Below are positions 42,964 to 52,023 of a DNA stretch of 64,000 bases, one piece after another. Position 1 is the first letter of the stretch. Every line of letters begins with the position of its first letter. Location of the stretch: assembly GCF_019203185.1 (NCBI RefSeq), contig NZ_CP078093.1, forward strand, positions 1,461,058 through 1,525,057, written 5' to 3'. The position numbers and the translations under genes were made by a program. The stretch is from Crassaminicella indica (GTDB lineage: Bacteria > Bacillota > Clostridia > Peptostreptococcales > Thermotaleaceae). The notes beneath the pieces are model-generated. The model worked only from the letters and a program-made list of their open reading frames with translations. It did no database searches and had not been told where the DNA came from.

Positions 42964-44637
42964 ATGAAGAAAGTACCGATAGGAATAAGTGATTTTAAAG
43001 AGTTGATAACTGAAAATTATTATTATGTAGATAAAAGTTTATTTATAAAAGGAATCATAGATGATGGAGCAAAGGTAATACTGCTTCCAAGACCTAGGCG
43101 TTTTGGAAAGACACTTAATATGAGTATGCTTAGATATTTTTTTGAGAAAAGTGATGAAGATAATAAATATTTATTTGAGAATTTAAAGGTGAATAAGTAT
43201 AAAGATATAATGGGTATGCAGGGGAAATACCCAGTCATTTATCTAACCTTTAAAGATGTAAAAGATACAAAATTTAAAAAATCCTATGAAAAAGTAAAAG
43301 ATATTATATCTGATGAATATGATAAATTTAGATATTTACTAGAATCTGAGTACTTAAGTGATGTTGAAAAGATTTATTTCAAAAAAGTGCTATATAAAGA
43401 AGCTTCTCAAGGTGAATATGAAATGAGCTTAAAAAATTTAAGCAAATATTTATATAAACACTATAAACAAAAAATAATTATTTTGATAGATGAATATGAT
43501 GTTCTTATTCAAAGTGGATATTTAAATAACTATTATAGTGAAAGTATAGAATTTATGAGAAATTTTTTAAGTGGTGCTTTAAAAGATAATATATATTTAG
43601 AAAAAGGAGTAGTAACTGGAATATTAAGAGTTGCGAAAGAAAGTATATTTTCAGGACTTAATAATTTAAAAGTTTGTACAATGCTAAACGAAGATTATAG
43701 CAGTAACTTTGGTTTTTTAGAATATGAAGTGAAAAAAATTTTAAAATACTATAATATAGAGTATGAAATTGATGAAGTTAGAAATTGGTACAACGGATAT
43801 ATATTTGGAGAAAATGTAATATATAATCCATGGTCAATACTTAGCTATGTAGATAACTACAAAGAAGGATTTAAAGCTCATTGGGTAAATACAAGCAGTA
43901 ATGATTTAGTCAAAGAAATTCTTACAAGTTCAGGAGAAGCAGTTAAAAAGGAACTCGAAGATTTAATGATGGGTAAAGACATTATTAAAATAATAAATGA
44001 AGATATATCGATGAAGGATATAGATAAAAGTGCAGAAAGTGTATGGAGTTTTTTACTTTTTAGTGGATACTTAAAAGTTGTAAGGAAAAAGCGTAAAGAA
44101 GGAAGACTTTATTGCAATTTAAAAATACCAAATAAAGAGGTATTATATTTGTATGAAGAAATAATTATGATGTGGTTTAAGGAAAATATAAATAATGAAA
44201 AATTCAATTTGATGTTAAAAAGTTTAATAAATAAAGATATAGAAACATTTGAAGACATATTAGCTGAATTTGTATTAAGTAGTATAAGTTATTTTGATGT
44301 ATCTGGTGATGATAGTGAAAAGGTATATCATGCATTTGTTCTTGGGATGCTAATAGCACTTTCAAATGAATATGAGGTTAAATCAAACAAAGAAAGTGGA
44401 TATGGAAGATATGATGTAGCATTAATTCCAAAAGATAAAAATAAACTAGGGATAATTATGGAGTTTAAAAAAGTAAATAAAAGAAGAAAAGAAACTTTAG
44501 AAATAGCTTGTAATAATGCATTAAAGCAAATAAAAGAAAAAAATTACAAACAGGAATTATTAGATAGAGGAGTTAGAGATATAATAGAGCTTGGGATTGC
44601 TTTTGAAGGAAAAGAAGTTTTAGTAGTTGAGGGATAA
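42964..44637 (+). CDS. AAA-ATPase-like/PD-(D/E)XK protein, tandem copy 1
   Basis: The 557-residue protein belongs to the AAA-ATPase_like (PF09820) plus PDDEXK_9 (PF08011) family common in anaerobes. It starts PIGISDFKELITENYYYVDKS, has a Walker A-like LPRPRRFGKTLNMSML, a Walker B-like IIILIDEYDVLIQSGY, and ends with the nuclease-like ESGYGRYDVALIPKDKNKLG and IMEFKK. Function is not proved; the layout suggests a mobile or defence-linked ATPase-nuclease. The second copy is about 70 percent identical by eye. AGAGGAGAAAAA precedes the ATG. It lies between the raiA RNA and hpf, where Firmicutes do not usually have such genes. Confidence 0.85.
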   Translation: MKKVPIGISDFKELITENYYYVDKSLFIKGIIDDGAKVILLPRPRRFGKTLNMSMLRYFFEKSDEDNKYLFENLKVNKYKDIMGMQGKYPVIYLTFKDVKDTKFKKSYEKVKDIISDEYDKFRYLLESEYLSDVEKIYFKKVLYKEASQGEYEMSLKNLSKYLYKHYKQKIIILIDEYDVLIQSGYLNNYYSESIEFMRNFLSGALKDNIYLEKGVVTGILRVAKESIFSGLNNLKVCTMLNEDYSSNFGFLEYEVKKILKYYNIEYEIDEVRNWYNGYIFGENVIYNPWSILSYVDNYKEGFKAHWVNTSSNDLVKEILTSSGEAVKKELEDLMMGKDIIKIINEDISMKDIDKSAESVWSFLLFSGYLKVVRKKRKEGRLYCNLKIPNKEVLYLYEEIIMMWFKENINNEKFNLMLKSLINKDIETFEDILAEFVLSSISYFDVSGDDSEKVYHAFVLGMLIALSNEYEVKSNKESGYGRYDVALIPKDKNKLGIIMEFKKVNKRRKETLEIACNNALKQIKEKNYKQELLDRGVRDIIELGIAFEGKEVLVVEG

Positions 44638-44826
44638 ATAACGCCATGGCATAATTAGTCATGGCAGTTTTTGTGATTGATTGTTGATGTTTTATTTTGA
44701 AATTATTCATCAATTCATTTAAGAGATACATCCATTAAAACAAGGGTTGATTTTGAGAAATAGATCAATGATGATTGGTTATGATATAATAATAGGTAAT
44801 AATTTTAAATTAGAGGAGAAAAATTT
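44615..44826 (+). repeat. Direct repeat, second copy, between the two ATPase genes
   Basis: It contains the end of copy 1, a terminator-like hairpin (44643-44665, then TTTTT) and the leader and promoter region of copy 2. Only a handful of bases differ from 42752-42963. Confidence 0.9.
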
Positions 44827-46494
44827 ATGAAGAAAGTACCGATAGGAATAAGTGATTTTAAAAAATTGATAACTGAAAATTATTATTATGTAGATAAGAG
44901 TTTATTTATAAAGGAAATAATAAATGATGGTTCGGAAGTAATACTTCTTCCAAGACCTAGGCGTTTTGGGAAGACACTTAATATGAGTATGCTTAGGTAT
45001 TTTTTTGAGAAAAATGATGAAGATAATAAATATTTATTTGAGAATTTAAAGGTGAATAAGTATAAAGATATAATGGATATGCAGGGGAAATACCCAGTCA
45101 TATATCTAACATTCAAAGATATAAAAGATGGAAATTTTCAAAAGTGTTATGAAAAAATGAAAGAAATTATATCGAAAGAATATTCAAGACATAGGTATTT
45201 GATAGAAAGTCAATTTTTAAATGAAGAAGATGAAATATATTTTAAAGACATATTATATAAGAGAGCATCTCAAGTTGAATATGAAACAAGTCTTAAAAAT
45301 TTAAGTAAGTTTTTAAGTGAATATTATAATCAAAAAACAATTGTGTTGATAGATGAATATGATACACCAATACAAAGTGGATATTTAAGTGGATACTATA
45401 AAGAAATAATAGAATTTATGAGAAATTTTTTGAGTGGTGCTCTTAAAGATAATGAGTATTTGCAAAAGGGAGTTCTTACTGGAATATTAAGAGTAGCAAA
45501 AGAAAGTATATTTTCAGGACTTAATAATTTGGAAGTTTTTACTATATTAAAAAATAGCTATGGTGATAAATTTGGTTTTTTAGAAAGTGAAGTAGAAGAA
45601 ATATTAAAGCATTATAATATAGAATATGAAATGGATGAAGTTAGAAAATGGTATAATGGATATATATTTGGAGAAAATGTGATATACAATCCATGGTCAA
45701 TACTAAATTATGTAAAAAATCATGAAAATGGATTTAGACCTTATTGGGTAAATACGAGCAGTAATGATTTAGTAAAAATAGTATTGACAAAAGCAGGAGA
45801 AACAGTAAAAAAAGAACTTGAAGATTTGATAAAAGGAAAAGCTATTGTAAAACAAATAAATGAAGATATAGTGATGAATGATGTAGAAAATGGATCGGAA
45901 AATGTATGGAGTTTTTTGCTTTTTAGTGGGTATTTAAAAGTTATAAATGAAAATTTAAAAATGGGGAGAAGTTTTTGTACATTAGAAATACCAAATTTTG
46001 AAGTGAAATATCTATATGAAGAAATAATATTGTCTTGGTTTAAAGAAAGTATTAATAATGAAAAATTTAATTATATGCTAAAGAGCTTGACAACAGGAGA
46101 TATAGAAACATTTGAAGATATATTTAGTGAGTATATAATAAAAAGTGCAAGCTATTTTGATATAGAGGAAAGTGAAAAATTCTATCATGCATTTGTGCTT
46201 GGAATTTTAGTAGCGTTAAATGAGGAATATGAAGTAAAATCAAATAGAGAAAGTGGATATGGAAGATATGATATAATGATAATACCTAAAGATAAAAGTA
46301 AGATGGGTATAATAATAGAATTTAAAAATGTAAGCAAAAGAAGAAAAGAAACATTGGAAATTGCAGCAGATAAAGCAATAGCGCAAATAAAAGATAAGAA
46401 TTATAAACAGGAATTATTGGATATGGGAATTGAAAACATAATGGAGCTAGGAATAGCATTTGAAGGAAAAGAAGTTTTAGTAGTTGAGGGATAA
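44827..46494 (+). CDS. AAA-ATPase-like/PD-(D/E)XK protein, tandem copy 2
   Basis: The 555-residue paralogue of the preceding gene keeps all of its motifs: LPRPRRFGKTLNMSML, TIVLIDEYDTPIQSGY, YNGYIFGENVIYNPWSIL and the C-terminal ESGYGRYDIMIIPKDKSKMG with IIEFKN. In copy 2 Walker B is followed by DTPIQ, the usual family form, whereas copy 1 has DVLIQ. The first 95 residues are almost the same in both copies; differences gather in the middle, where target recognition may lie. Both have the same leader, so they are probably expressed alike. Confidence 0.85.
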   Translation: MKKVPIGISDFKKLITENYYYVDKSLFIKEIINDGSEVILLPRPRRFGKTLNMSMLRYFFEKNDEDNKYLFENLKVNKYKDIMDMQGKYPVIYLTFKDIKDGNFQKCYEKMKEIISKEYSRHRYLIESQFLNEEDEIYFKDILYKRASQVEYETSLKNLSKFLSEYYNQKTIVLIDEYDTPIQSGYLSGYYKEIIEFMRNFLSGALKDNEYLQKGVLTGILRVAKESIFSGLNNLEVFTILKNSYGDKFGFLESEVEEILKHYNIEYEMDEVRKWYNGYIFGENVIYNPWSILNYVKNHENGFRPYWVNTSSNDLVKIVLTKAGETVKKELEDLIKGKAIVKQINEDIVMNDVENGSENVWSFLLFSGYLKVINENLKMGRSFCTLEIPNFEVKYLYEEIILSWFKESINNEKFNYMLKSLTTGDIETFEDIFSEYIIKSASYFDIEESEKFYHAFVLGILVALNEEYEVKSNRESGYGRYDIMIIPKDKSKMGIIIEFKNVSKRRKETLEIAADKAIAQIKDKNYKQELLDMGIENIMELGIAFEGKEVLVVEG

Positions 46495-46529
46495 ATAATG
46501 CCATGGCATAATCAGTCATGGCAGTTTTT
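46472..46529 (+). repeat. Direct repeat, third partial copy
   Basis: It matches the first 56 bases of the other repeats: the last codons, stop and the GCCATG/CATGGC terminator hairpin (46500-46522) with a T run. The match ends at TTTTT. Confidence 0.85.
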
Positions 46530-46713
46530 ATAAATTAAGAAATCAATAAAAGAGAATCATTACAAGATTTTTATTTAGTTCTCTAAAAAACAAGATAAAT
46601 TTTTCAAGCAAAACTACATTTTTATGGTTAAATAGTTGTTTGAGAGGTTTTTAAGTGGGTAAAATATAAATATAAAACTTGTCCAAATGAAAAAATAGAT
46701 AATTTTTCAAAAT

Positions 46714-46741
46714 GGAGGAAAAGTATAAATATATATGGAAT
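46714..46741 (+). promoter_or_regulatory. Sigma-H-like promoter of hpf
   Basis: GGAGGAAAA (46714-46722), 12 bases, ATGGAAT (46735-46741) fits the sigma-H form RnAGGAwWW-N11/12-RnnGAAT. Bacillus hpf (yvyD) is also transcribed by sigma-H. The 340-base gap before hpf holds this and no gene. Confidence 0.6.
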
Positions 46742-46834
46742 AGTAATATACTAAATGAATTTTTAGTATTGGTTACAATTTTGAGTTAATTCTTTTAACT
46801 CATGGATTATATTTGCTGGAAGGAGCTGAAGTAT

Positions 46835-47365
46835 ATGATAGTGAAAGTAAGTGGAAAAAATTTAGAGATTACAGATGCATTAAAGGACATGGTAGAAGGG
46901 AAATTAGAAAGATTTGGAAAATACTTCAAGGAGGATACAGAGGCTCAAGCGACATTAAGTGTAGAAAAAAATAGACAGATTATTGAGATTACAATACCTA
47001 TCAATGGAACTATCCTTAGAGCAGAAGAAGCTACTGAGGATATGTATTCATCAGTAGATAAAGCAATTGATAAATTAAAAAAACAGATTCAAAAACATAG
47101 AACAAAGCTTGAAAAGAGAAATAAAGGGCATGATACTATTCGATTTGAAAATATTCCGACTTTAAAGGATACTTTTGATGAAGAATCGCATATTGTAAAA
47201 ACTAAGAGATTTCCAGTAAAGCCTATGGATGCAGAAGAAGCAGTATTGCAGATGGAGCTTTTAGGACACAACTTCTTTGTATTTACGAATAGTGATACAG
47301 ATGATGTAAATGTTGTATATAAAAGAAAAGATGGAAATTATGGTTTGATTGAACCAACATACTAA
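46835..47365 (+). CDS. hpf: Ribosome hibernation-promoting factor, long form
   Basis: The 176-residue protein has the N-terminal S30AE domain (VKVSGKNLEITDALKDMVEG, VDKAIDKLKKQIQKHRTKLEKR in two parts) and the C-terminal dimerisation domain (VKTKRFPVKPMDAEEAVLQM, NHFF-type LGHNFFVFTNSDTDDVNVVY). The long form joins two 70S ribosomes into inactive 100S particles. ATG at 46835 follows GGAAGGAGCTG; the earlier start at 46802 lacks a site. The raiA-type RNA upstream belongs with this gene in other Clostridia. Confidence 0.92.
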   Translation: MIVKVSGKNLEITDALKDMVEGKLERFGKYFKEDTEAQATLSVEKNRQIIEITIPINGTILRAEEATEDMYSSVDKAIDKLKKQIQKHRTKLEKRNKGHDTIRFENIPTLKDTFDEESHIVKTKRFPVKPMDAEEAVLQMELLGHNFFVFTNSDTDDVNVVYKRKDGNYGLIEPTY

Positions 47366-47372
47366 AAAATCA

Positions 47373-47398
47373 GGGTAGCGAAAGCTACCTTTTTTTTA
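47373..47398 (+). terminator. hpf terminator
   Basis: GGTAGC, a GAAA tetraloop, GCTACC and a run of eight T. Confidence 0.95.
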
Positions 47399-47539
47399 TG
47401 GAAATATGATTATTAAGTAAAATAAATATTTGTAAAAATTGTTATTTTGGATTACTATATGTATATATGAAAAAAATGGAGGAAAAGGTAATTAAGAATC
47501 AAATACTATTAAAAATGGGCTTCTGGGGAGTGGTGTAAA

Positions 47540-48037
47540 TTGTTAATGGTAGGGACAATTATAGGTTTTATTTTGGGAAAAATAAGAGGAGGTAAATTAA
47601 GAAATTTGAAGTTTTTGCATATACGATTGTGGCCTTTACTTATTCTTTCGTTGTTGATGCAAGTTGTTCTAATTTTTTCTGATAAAGTTCCTTTGTTGAT
47701 TAAATATAGCACGTATGTTTATAGTTTTTCATTAATTTTAGCAGTAATTGCTTTGGTGGTGAATATAGATAAAAAAGGATTTTGGGCAATACTTATAGGT
47801 GTAATACTAAATTTAATACTGATCTTTATTGATCCTGCAAAACTGCCTGCATTTTTATCTGTTTTGAACTTTCGTATTGTTATTCCAAAATATTATATTT
47901 TATCAGATGAATTAGGCATAGGTGATATGTTTGTCAGTTTAGGAATGCTTTTATTTATACATGGGGAAATGCTTAGAAGTAGATTTGGACAAAGACCTAC
48001 AACAATGATAAAATTTCAATATAAAGGGAAACAATAA
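47540..48037 (+). CDS. DUF5317 family membrane protein
   Basis: The 165-residue protein has about five hydrophobic helices and the family patterns GKIRGGKLRNLKFLHIRLWPLL cut to its centre and DELGIGDMFVSLGMLLFIHGE. DUF5317 proteins occur in Clostridia with no known role. The start is TTG at 47540 with GGGGAGTGG upstream; the ATG two codons later is an alternative. It is placed between hpf and secA, which are adjacent in Bacillus. A terminator follows. Confidence 0.75.
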   Translation: MLMVGTIIGFILGKIRGGKLRNLKFLHIRLWPLLILSLLMQVVLIFSDKVPLLIKYSTYVYSFSLILAVIALVVNIDKKGFWAILIGVILNLILIFIDPAKLPAFLSVLNFRIVIPKYYILSDELGIGDMFVSLGMLLFIHGEMLRSRFGQRPTTMIKFQYKGKQ

Positions 48038-48060
48038 GGAAGGACAGAGGTTCTTCCTTT
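48035..48060 (+). terminator. Terminator before secA
   Basis: AAGGAAG (48035-48041) pairs with CTTCCTT (48052-48058), then TTTG. The left arm overlaps the stop codon of the DUF5317 gene. Confidence 0.65.
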
Positions 48061-48148
48061 TGTAATCGTTATTTAATTTGCACCATTGTTTTATTGTGTT
48101 AAAATGGAAATTGGAGTATGATTCACTCATTTGGAGAGGATGATGAAA

Positions 48149-50830
48149 ATGAAGCTTTTAGAAAAGATATTTGGTAGCTTTAATGATAGAGAGGTAAAAA
48201 GGCTTTTTAAGATAGTTGATAAAATAGAAGCTTTTGAAGAGAAGATTAAGAAATTAAGTGACGAAGACCTAAAAAATAAAACAAATGAATTTAAAGATTT
48301 ATTAAGTAAAGGAAAAACATTAGATGATATACTTCCAGAGGCTTTTGCAGTAGTAAGAGAAGCAGCTTTTAGAACTTTAGGCATGAGACACTTTCCTGTA
48401 CAGCTTTTAGGAGGAATTGTCCTTCATCAAGGAAGAATTGCAGAGATGAAGACAGGAGAAGGTAAAACATTGGTTGCAACAGCTCCGGTGTATTTAAATG
48501 CCCTAGAAGGGAAGGGAGTACATGTTGTAACTGTAAATGATTACTTAGCAAAGCGTGATATGGAATGGATGAGCAAAGTATATAATTTCTTAGGCTTAAC
48601 AGTAGGCTGTATTGTTCATGGAATGAGCAATGAAGAAAGAAGAGCTGCATATAATGCAGATATTACTTATGGAACAAATAATGAATTTGGGTTTGATTAT
48701 TTAAGAGATAATATGGTGTTATATAAAGAGGAAATGGTGCAAAGACCTCTAAATTATGCTATTGTGGATGAGGTAGACAGTATTTTAATTGATGAAGCTA
48801 GAACACCTCTTATTATTTCTGGAGCAGGACAAAAATCGACAAGACTTTATCAAATTGTGGATCAATTTGTAAAGACTCTAAAAAAAGAAGAGGATTATGT
48901 AATAGATGAAAAAGCGAATACAGTAGTGCTTACAGATGAGTCAGGTGGAGGTGTTGAAAAGGCTGAAAAGTTCTTTGGTCTTGAAAATTTAGCAGATTTA
49001 GAAAATATGGAAATATCACATCATATAAATCAAGCATTAAGAGCTCATACTATGATGAAGAGAGATAAGGATTATGTTGTAAGAGACGGAGAAATTATTA
49101 TTGTTGATGAATTTACAGGAAGACTTATGTTTGGTAGAAGATATAGTGATGGGCTTCATCAAGCAATAGAGGCAAAGGAAGGCTTAGAGGTACAAAGAGA
49201 ATCAAAAACTTTGGCTACTATTACTCTTCAAAATTATTTTAGAATGTATAATAAATTAGCTGGTATGACAGGAACAGCAAAGACAGAAGAAGATGAATTC
49301 AGGCATATATATAATATGGATGTTGTTGTGATTCCAACTAATAAGCCTATTCAGAGAAAGGATTTACCTGATTCGATATATAAAACAGAAGAAGGAAAAT
49401 TCAAAGCAGTAATAAATCAGATTGTTGAAAAACACAAAGTTGGTCAGCCAGTTCTTGTAGGTACTATATCTATAGAAAACTCTGAGCTTTTGAGTAAGAT
49501 GTTGAAAAGACAAGGTGTTCCACATGAAGTGCTAAATGCAAAGCATCATGAAAGAGAAGCAGAGATAATATCACAAGCAGGAAGACTTGGAGCTGTGACT
49601 ATTGCTACTAATATGGCAGGACGTGGTACAGATATTGTTTTGGGTGGAAATCCAGAGTTTATGGCAAAAAAAGAAATGAAAAAGATGGGATATAGTGATA
49701 ATGTACTATCTATGGTTACAAGCTTTTCCCATACAGATGATGAAGAGATTATAAAAGCAAGAAAGGTATATAATGACCTTTATAGTGAAATCAAAAAGAC
49801 TACAGATGCTGAACGCGATAAGGTGTTAGCAGTAGGAGGACTTGCTATTCTTGGTACTGAAAGACATGAATCAAGAAGGATTGACAATCAGTTAAGAGGT
49901 CGTTCAGGACGTCAGGGAGATCCAGGTTCGTCACAGTTTTTTATATCTCTTGAAGATGATTTGATGAGATTATTTGGGAGTGAAAGAATACAAGGTGTTG
50001 TAGAAAAATTAGGAATGGAAGATGATGAGCCTATTGAAGCTAAAATTCTTTCAAAATCAATAGAAAGTGCACAAAAAAGAGTAGAAGGTAGAAACTTCGC
50101 TATAAGAAAGCATGTTCTTCAATATGATGATGTTATGAACAAGCAAAGAGAAGTTATGTATAAAGAAAGAAAAAGAGTTCTTGAAGGAGAAAATTTAAGA
50201 GAGCATATTATGGGGATGCTTTCAAGCTTAGTAGATAGTGCTATTGAAAATTATACGGCTGAAGCTAAATATCCTGAAGAATGGGATTTAAAAGGGTTGG
50301 AGGATTATCTAAAAACAATATTCCTGCCAAAGGGAAGCCTTCAGTTTGATGATTTAGAAGAAATGACAAAGGAAGATTTAAAGATAAGAATAATGAAAAT
50401 AGCAGAGAATTTGTATCAACAAAAGGAAGAAGAAGTTGGACCAGAAAGAATGAGAGAATTAGAGAGAGTAATTCTACTTCGAATTGTAGATACAAAATGG
50501 ATGGATCATATTGATGCTATGGATCAATTAAGACAGGGGATTAGTCTTCGTGCTTATGGACAGGAGGATCCAGTAAGAGCTTATCAGATGGAAGGCTTTG
50601 ATATGTTTGAAGCTATGATAGCTAGTATTCAAGAGGATACATTAAAACATTTATTTAATGTAACAGTTCAAACAGAAACAGAGAGAAAACAGGTTGTAAA
50701 GGTAACAGGAACTAGTGGACCGGATGCACCTGTAGGAAAGAAACCAGTTACGAAGGAAAAAAGAGTGGGAAGAAATGATCCTTGTCCTTGTGGAAGTGGG
50801 AAAAAATATAAAAAGTGCTGTGGCAAATAA
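48149..50830 (+). CDS. secA: Preprotein translocase ATPase SecA
   Basis: The product (893 residues from this start) drives protein export through Sec[14 protein letters not shown] is Walker [18 protein letters not shown] is Walker B and the DEAD-like box, [10 protein letters not shown] and [15 protein letters not shown] are motifs V and VI. The C-terminal [19 protein letters not shown] is the zinc-binding tail for SecB or ribosome contact. ATG at 48149 suits GGAGAGG at 48133-48139 best; 48140 and 48143 are too close. prfB follows after 20 bases, as in Bacillus. Confidence 0.96.
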   Translation: MKLLEKIFGSFNDREVKRLFKIVDKIEAFEEKIKKLSDEDLKNKTNEFKDLLSKGKTLDDILPEAFAVVREAAFRTLGMRHFPVQLLGGIVLHQGRIAEMKTGEGKTLVATAPVYLNALEGKGVHVVTVNDYLAKRDMEWMSKVYNFLGLTVGCIVHGMSNEERRAAYNADITYGTNNEFGFDYLRDNMVLYKEEMVQRPLNYAIVDEVDSILIDEARTPLIISGAGQKSTRLYQIVDQFVKTLKKEEDYVIDEKANTVVLTDESGGGVEKAEKFFGLENLADLENMEISHHINQALRAHTMMKRDKDYVVRDGEIIIVDEFTGRLMFGRRYSDGLHQAIEAKEGLEVQRESKTLATITLQNYFRMYNKLAGMTGTAKTEEDEFRHIYNMDVVVIPTNKPIQRKDLPDSIYKTEEGKFKAVINQIVEKHKVGQPVLVGTISIENSELLSKMLKRQGVPHEVLNAKHHEREAEIISQAGRLGAVTIATNMAGRGTDIVLGGNPEFMAKKEMKKMGYSDNVLSMVTSFSHTDDEEIIKARKVYNDLYSEIKKTTDAERDKVLAVGGLAILGTERHESRRIDNQLRGRSGRQGDPGSSQFFISLEDDLMRLFGSERIQGVVEKLGMEDDEPIEAKILSKSIESAQKRVEGRNFAIRKHVLQYDDVMNKQREVMYKERKRVLEGENLREHIMGMLSSLVDSAIENYTAEAKYPEEWDLKGLEDYLKTIFLPKGSLQFDDLEEMTKEDLKIRIMKIAENLYQQKEEEVGPERMRELERVILLRIVDTKWMDHIDAMDQLRQGISLRAYGQEDPVRAYQMEGFDMFEAMIASIQEDTLKHLFNVTVQTETERKQVVKVTGTSGPDAPVGKKPVTKEKRVGRNDPCPCGSGKKYKKCCGK

Positions 50831-50850
50831 TTATAGAAAGAAGGGATTAT

Positions 50851-51949
50851 ATGGTACAGTTAGAGCAGCTAAAATATGAGCTGAGTACTCTAAAAAAACC
50901 TTTAGATGATTTGAGGGTTTCTCTTTGACATAGAAAATTTAAAGCATGAAGTAGAAGAATTAGAACGAAAATCAATGGCACAGAATTTTTGGGATGATCC
51001 TCAAAAGGCACAAAAAGTCCTTCAAAAGGCAAAAGGGCTAAAGGATAAGCTAAAAAGCTTTGAGGATATTCACGAAAAATATGAAGAATTAGGTATTTTG
51101 ATCGATATGGCGATTGAAGAATCAGATTTGTCTGTAGAAAAGGAAGCTAAAGAGGAGCTTGAAAAGCTTAAAAAGGATATAGAATCTTTAAGAATAGAAA
51201 CGCTGTTATCGGGAGAATATGATAAAAACAATGCGATTATTTCTATTCACTCGGGAGCAGGAGGATTAGATGCTCAGGATTGGGCTGAAATGCTCCTTAG
51301 GATGTATACCAGATGGGCTGAGAGGAAAGGCTATAGAGTGAAAACACTTGATATTTTACCAGATACAGAAGCAGGTATCAAAAATGTAACCTTACTAATC
51401 GAAGGGGAAAATGCTTATGGGTATTTAAAAAGTGAAAAGGGTGTGCATCGTATTGTAAGAATTTCGCCATTTGATCCATCAGGAAAAAGACATACTTCCT
51501 TTGCATCTTTAGATGTGATGCCTGAGCTAGATGAAGCTATAGAGATTGATATAAATCCAAATGATTTAAGAATAGATACTTATCGTGCTAGTGGAGCAGG
51601 AGGACAGCATGTAAATAAGACAGATTCAGCTATTCGAATTACACATATTCCTACAGGAATTGTAGTACAATGTCAGAATGAGCGTTCTCAGCACAGCAAT
51701 CGTGAGACAGCTATGAAAATGCTAAAAAGTAAGCTTATAGAGTTAAAAGAAAGAGAACATAAGGATAAAATAGAGGATTTAAAAGGAGATTATAGTCAGA
51801 TTGCATGGGGAAGCCAAATAAGATCTTATGTTTTTCATCCATATAATATGGTAAAAGATCATAGAACTAATACAGAAGTAGGAAATGTTCAAGCTGTAAT
51901 GGACGGAGAAATTGATATATTTATAAACGAATACCTAAAAAAAATGTAG
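50851..51949 (+). CDS. prfB: Peptide chain release factor 2 (programmed +1 frameshift)
   Basis: Release factor 2 ends translation at UGA and UAA. The first 25 codons run from ATG at 50851 to CTT at 50923-50925, and an in-frame TGA follows. Shifting +1 at CTTTGAC (skipping 50926) continues with DIENLKHEVEELERKS and gives a 365-residue protein of normal size. The catalytic GGQ is in RASGAGGQHVNKTDSA, and the recognition loop is in the middle domain. Low RF2 activity raises frameshifting, so the gene regulates itself. It is coupled in position to secA. Confidence 0.96.
50911..50929 (+). promoter_or_regulatory. prfB frameshift signal
   Basis: An SD-like GAGGG (50913-50917) stands five bases before CTT-TGA-C (50923-50929), the standard recoding site of prfB. 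Confidence 0.92.
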
Positions 51950-51994
51950 GATAAAGAAAAGGCGTGAAACATACTTACGCCTTTTCTTTATCCT
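51948..51994 (+). terminator. Long hairpin after prfB
   Basis: An 18-bp perfect stem (arms AGGATAAAGAAAAGGCGT and ACGCCTTTTCTTTATCCT) starts inside the prfB stop codon. The T-rich 3' arm suggests a terminator. Confidence 0.75.
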
Positions 51995-52023
51995 TGTAAA
52001 AAATATTGTTTGGAGGAATGATA

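Noticed and set aside
46802..46834. Longer hpf reading frame
   Set aside because: The extra eleven codons have no ribosome site and do not fit the conserved S30AE start; ATG at 46835 has one.
47468..47539. Tiny peptide frame before the DUF5317 gene
   Set aside because: Only about 20 codons, no known pattern; probably leader sequence.
50851..50928. prfB read as a broken gene because of the in-frame TGA
   Set aside because: CTTTGAC with an SD-like GAGGG upstream is the normal RF2 recoding site, so the gene is intact.
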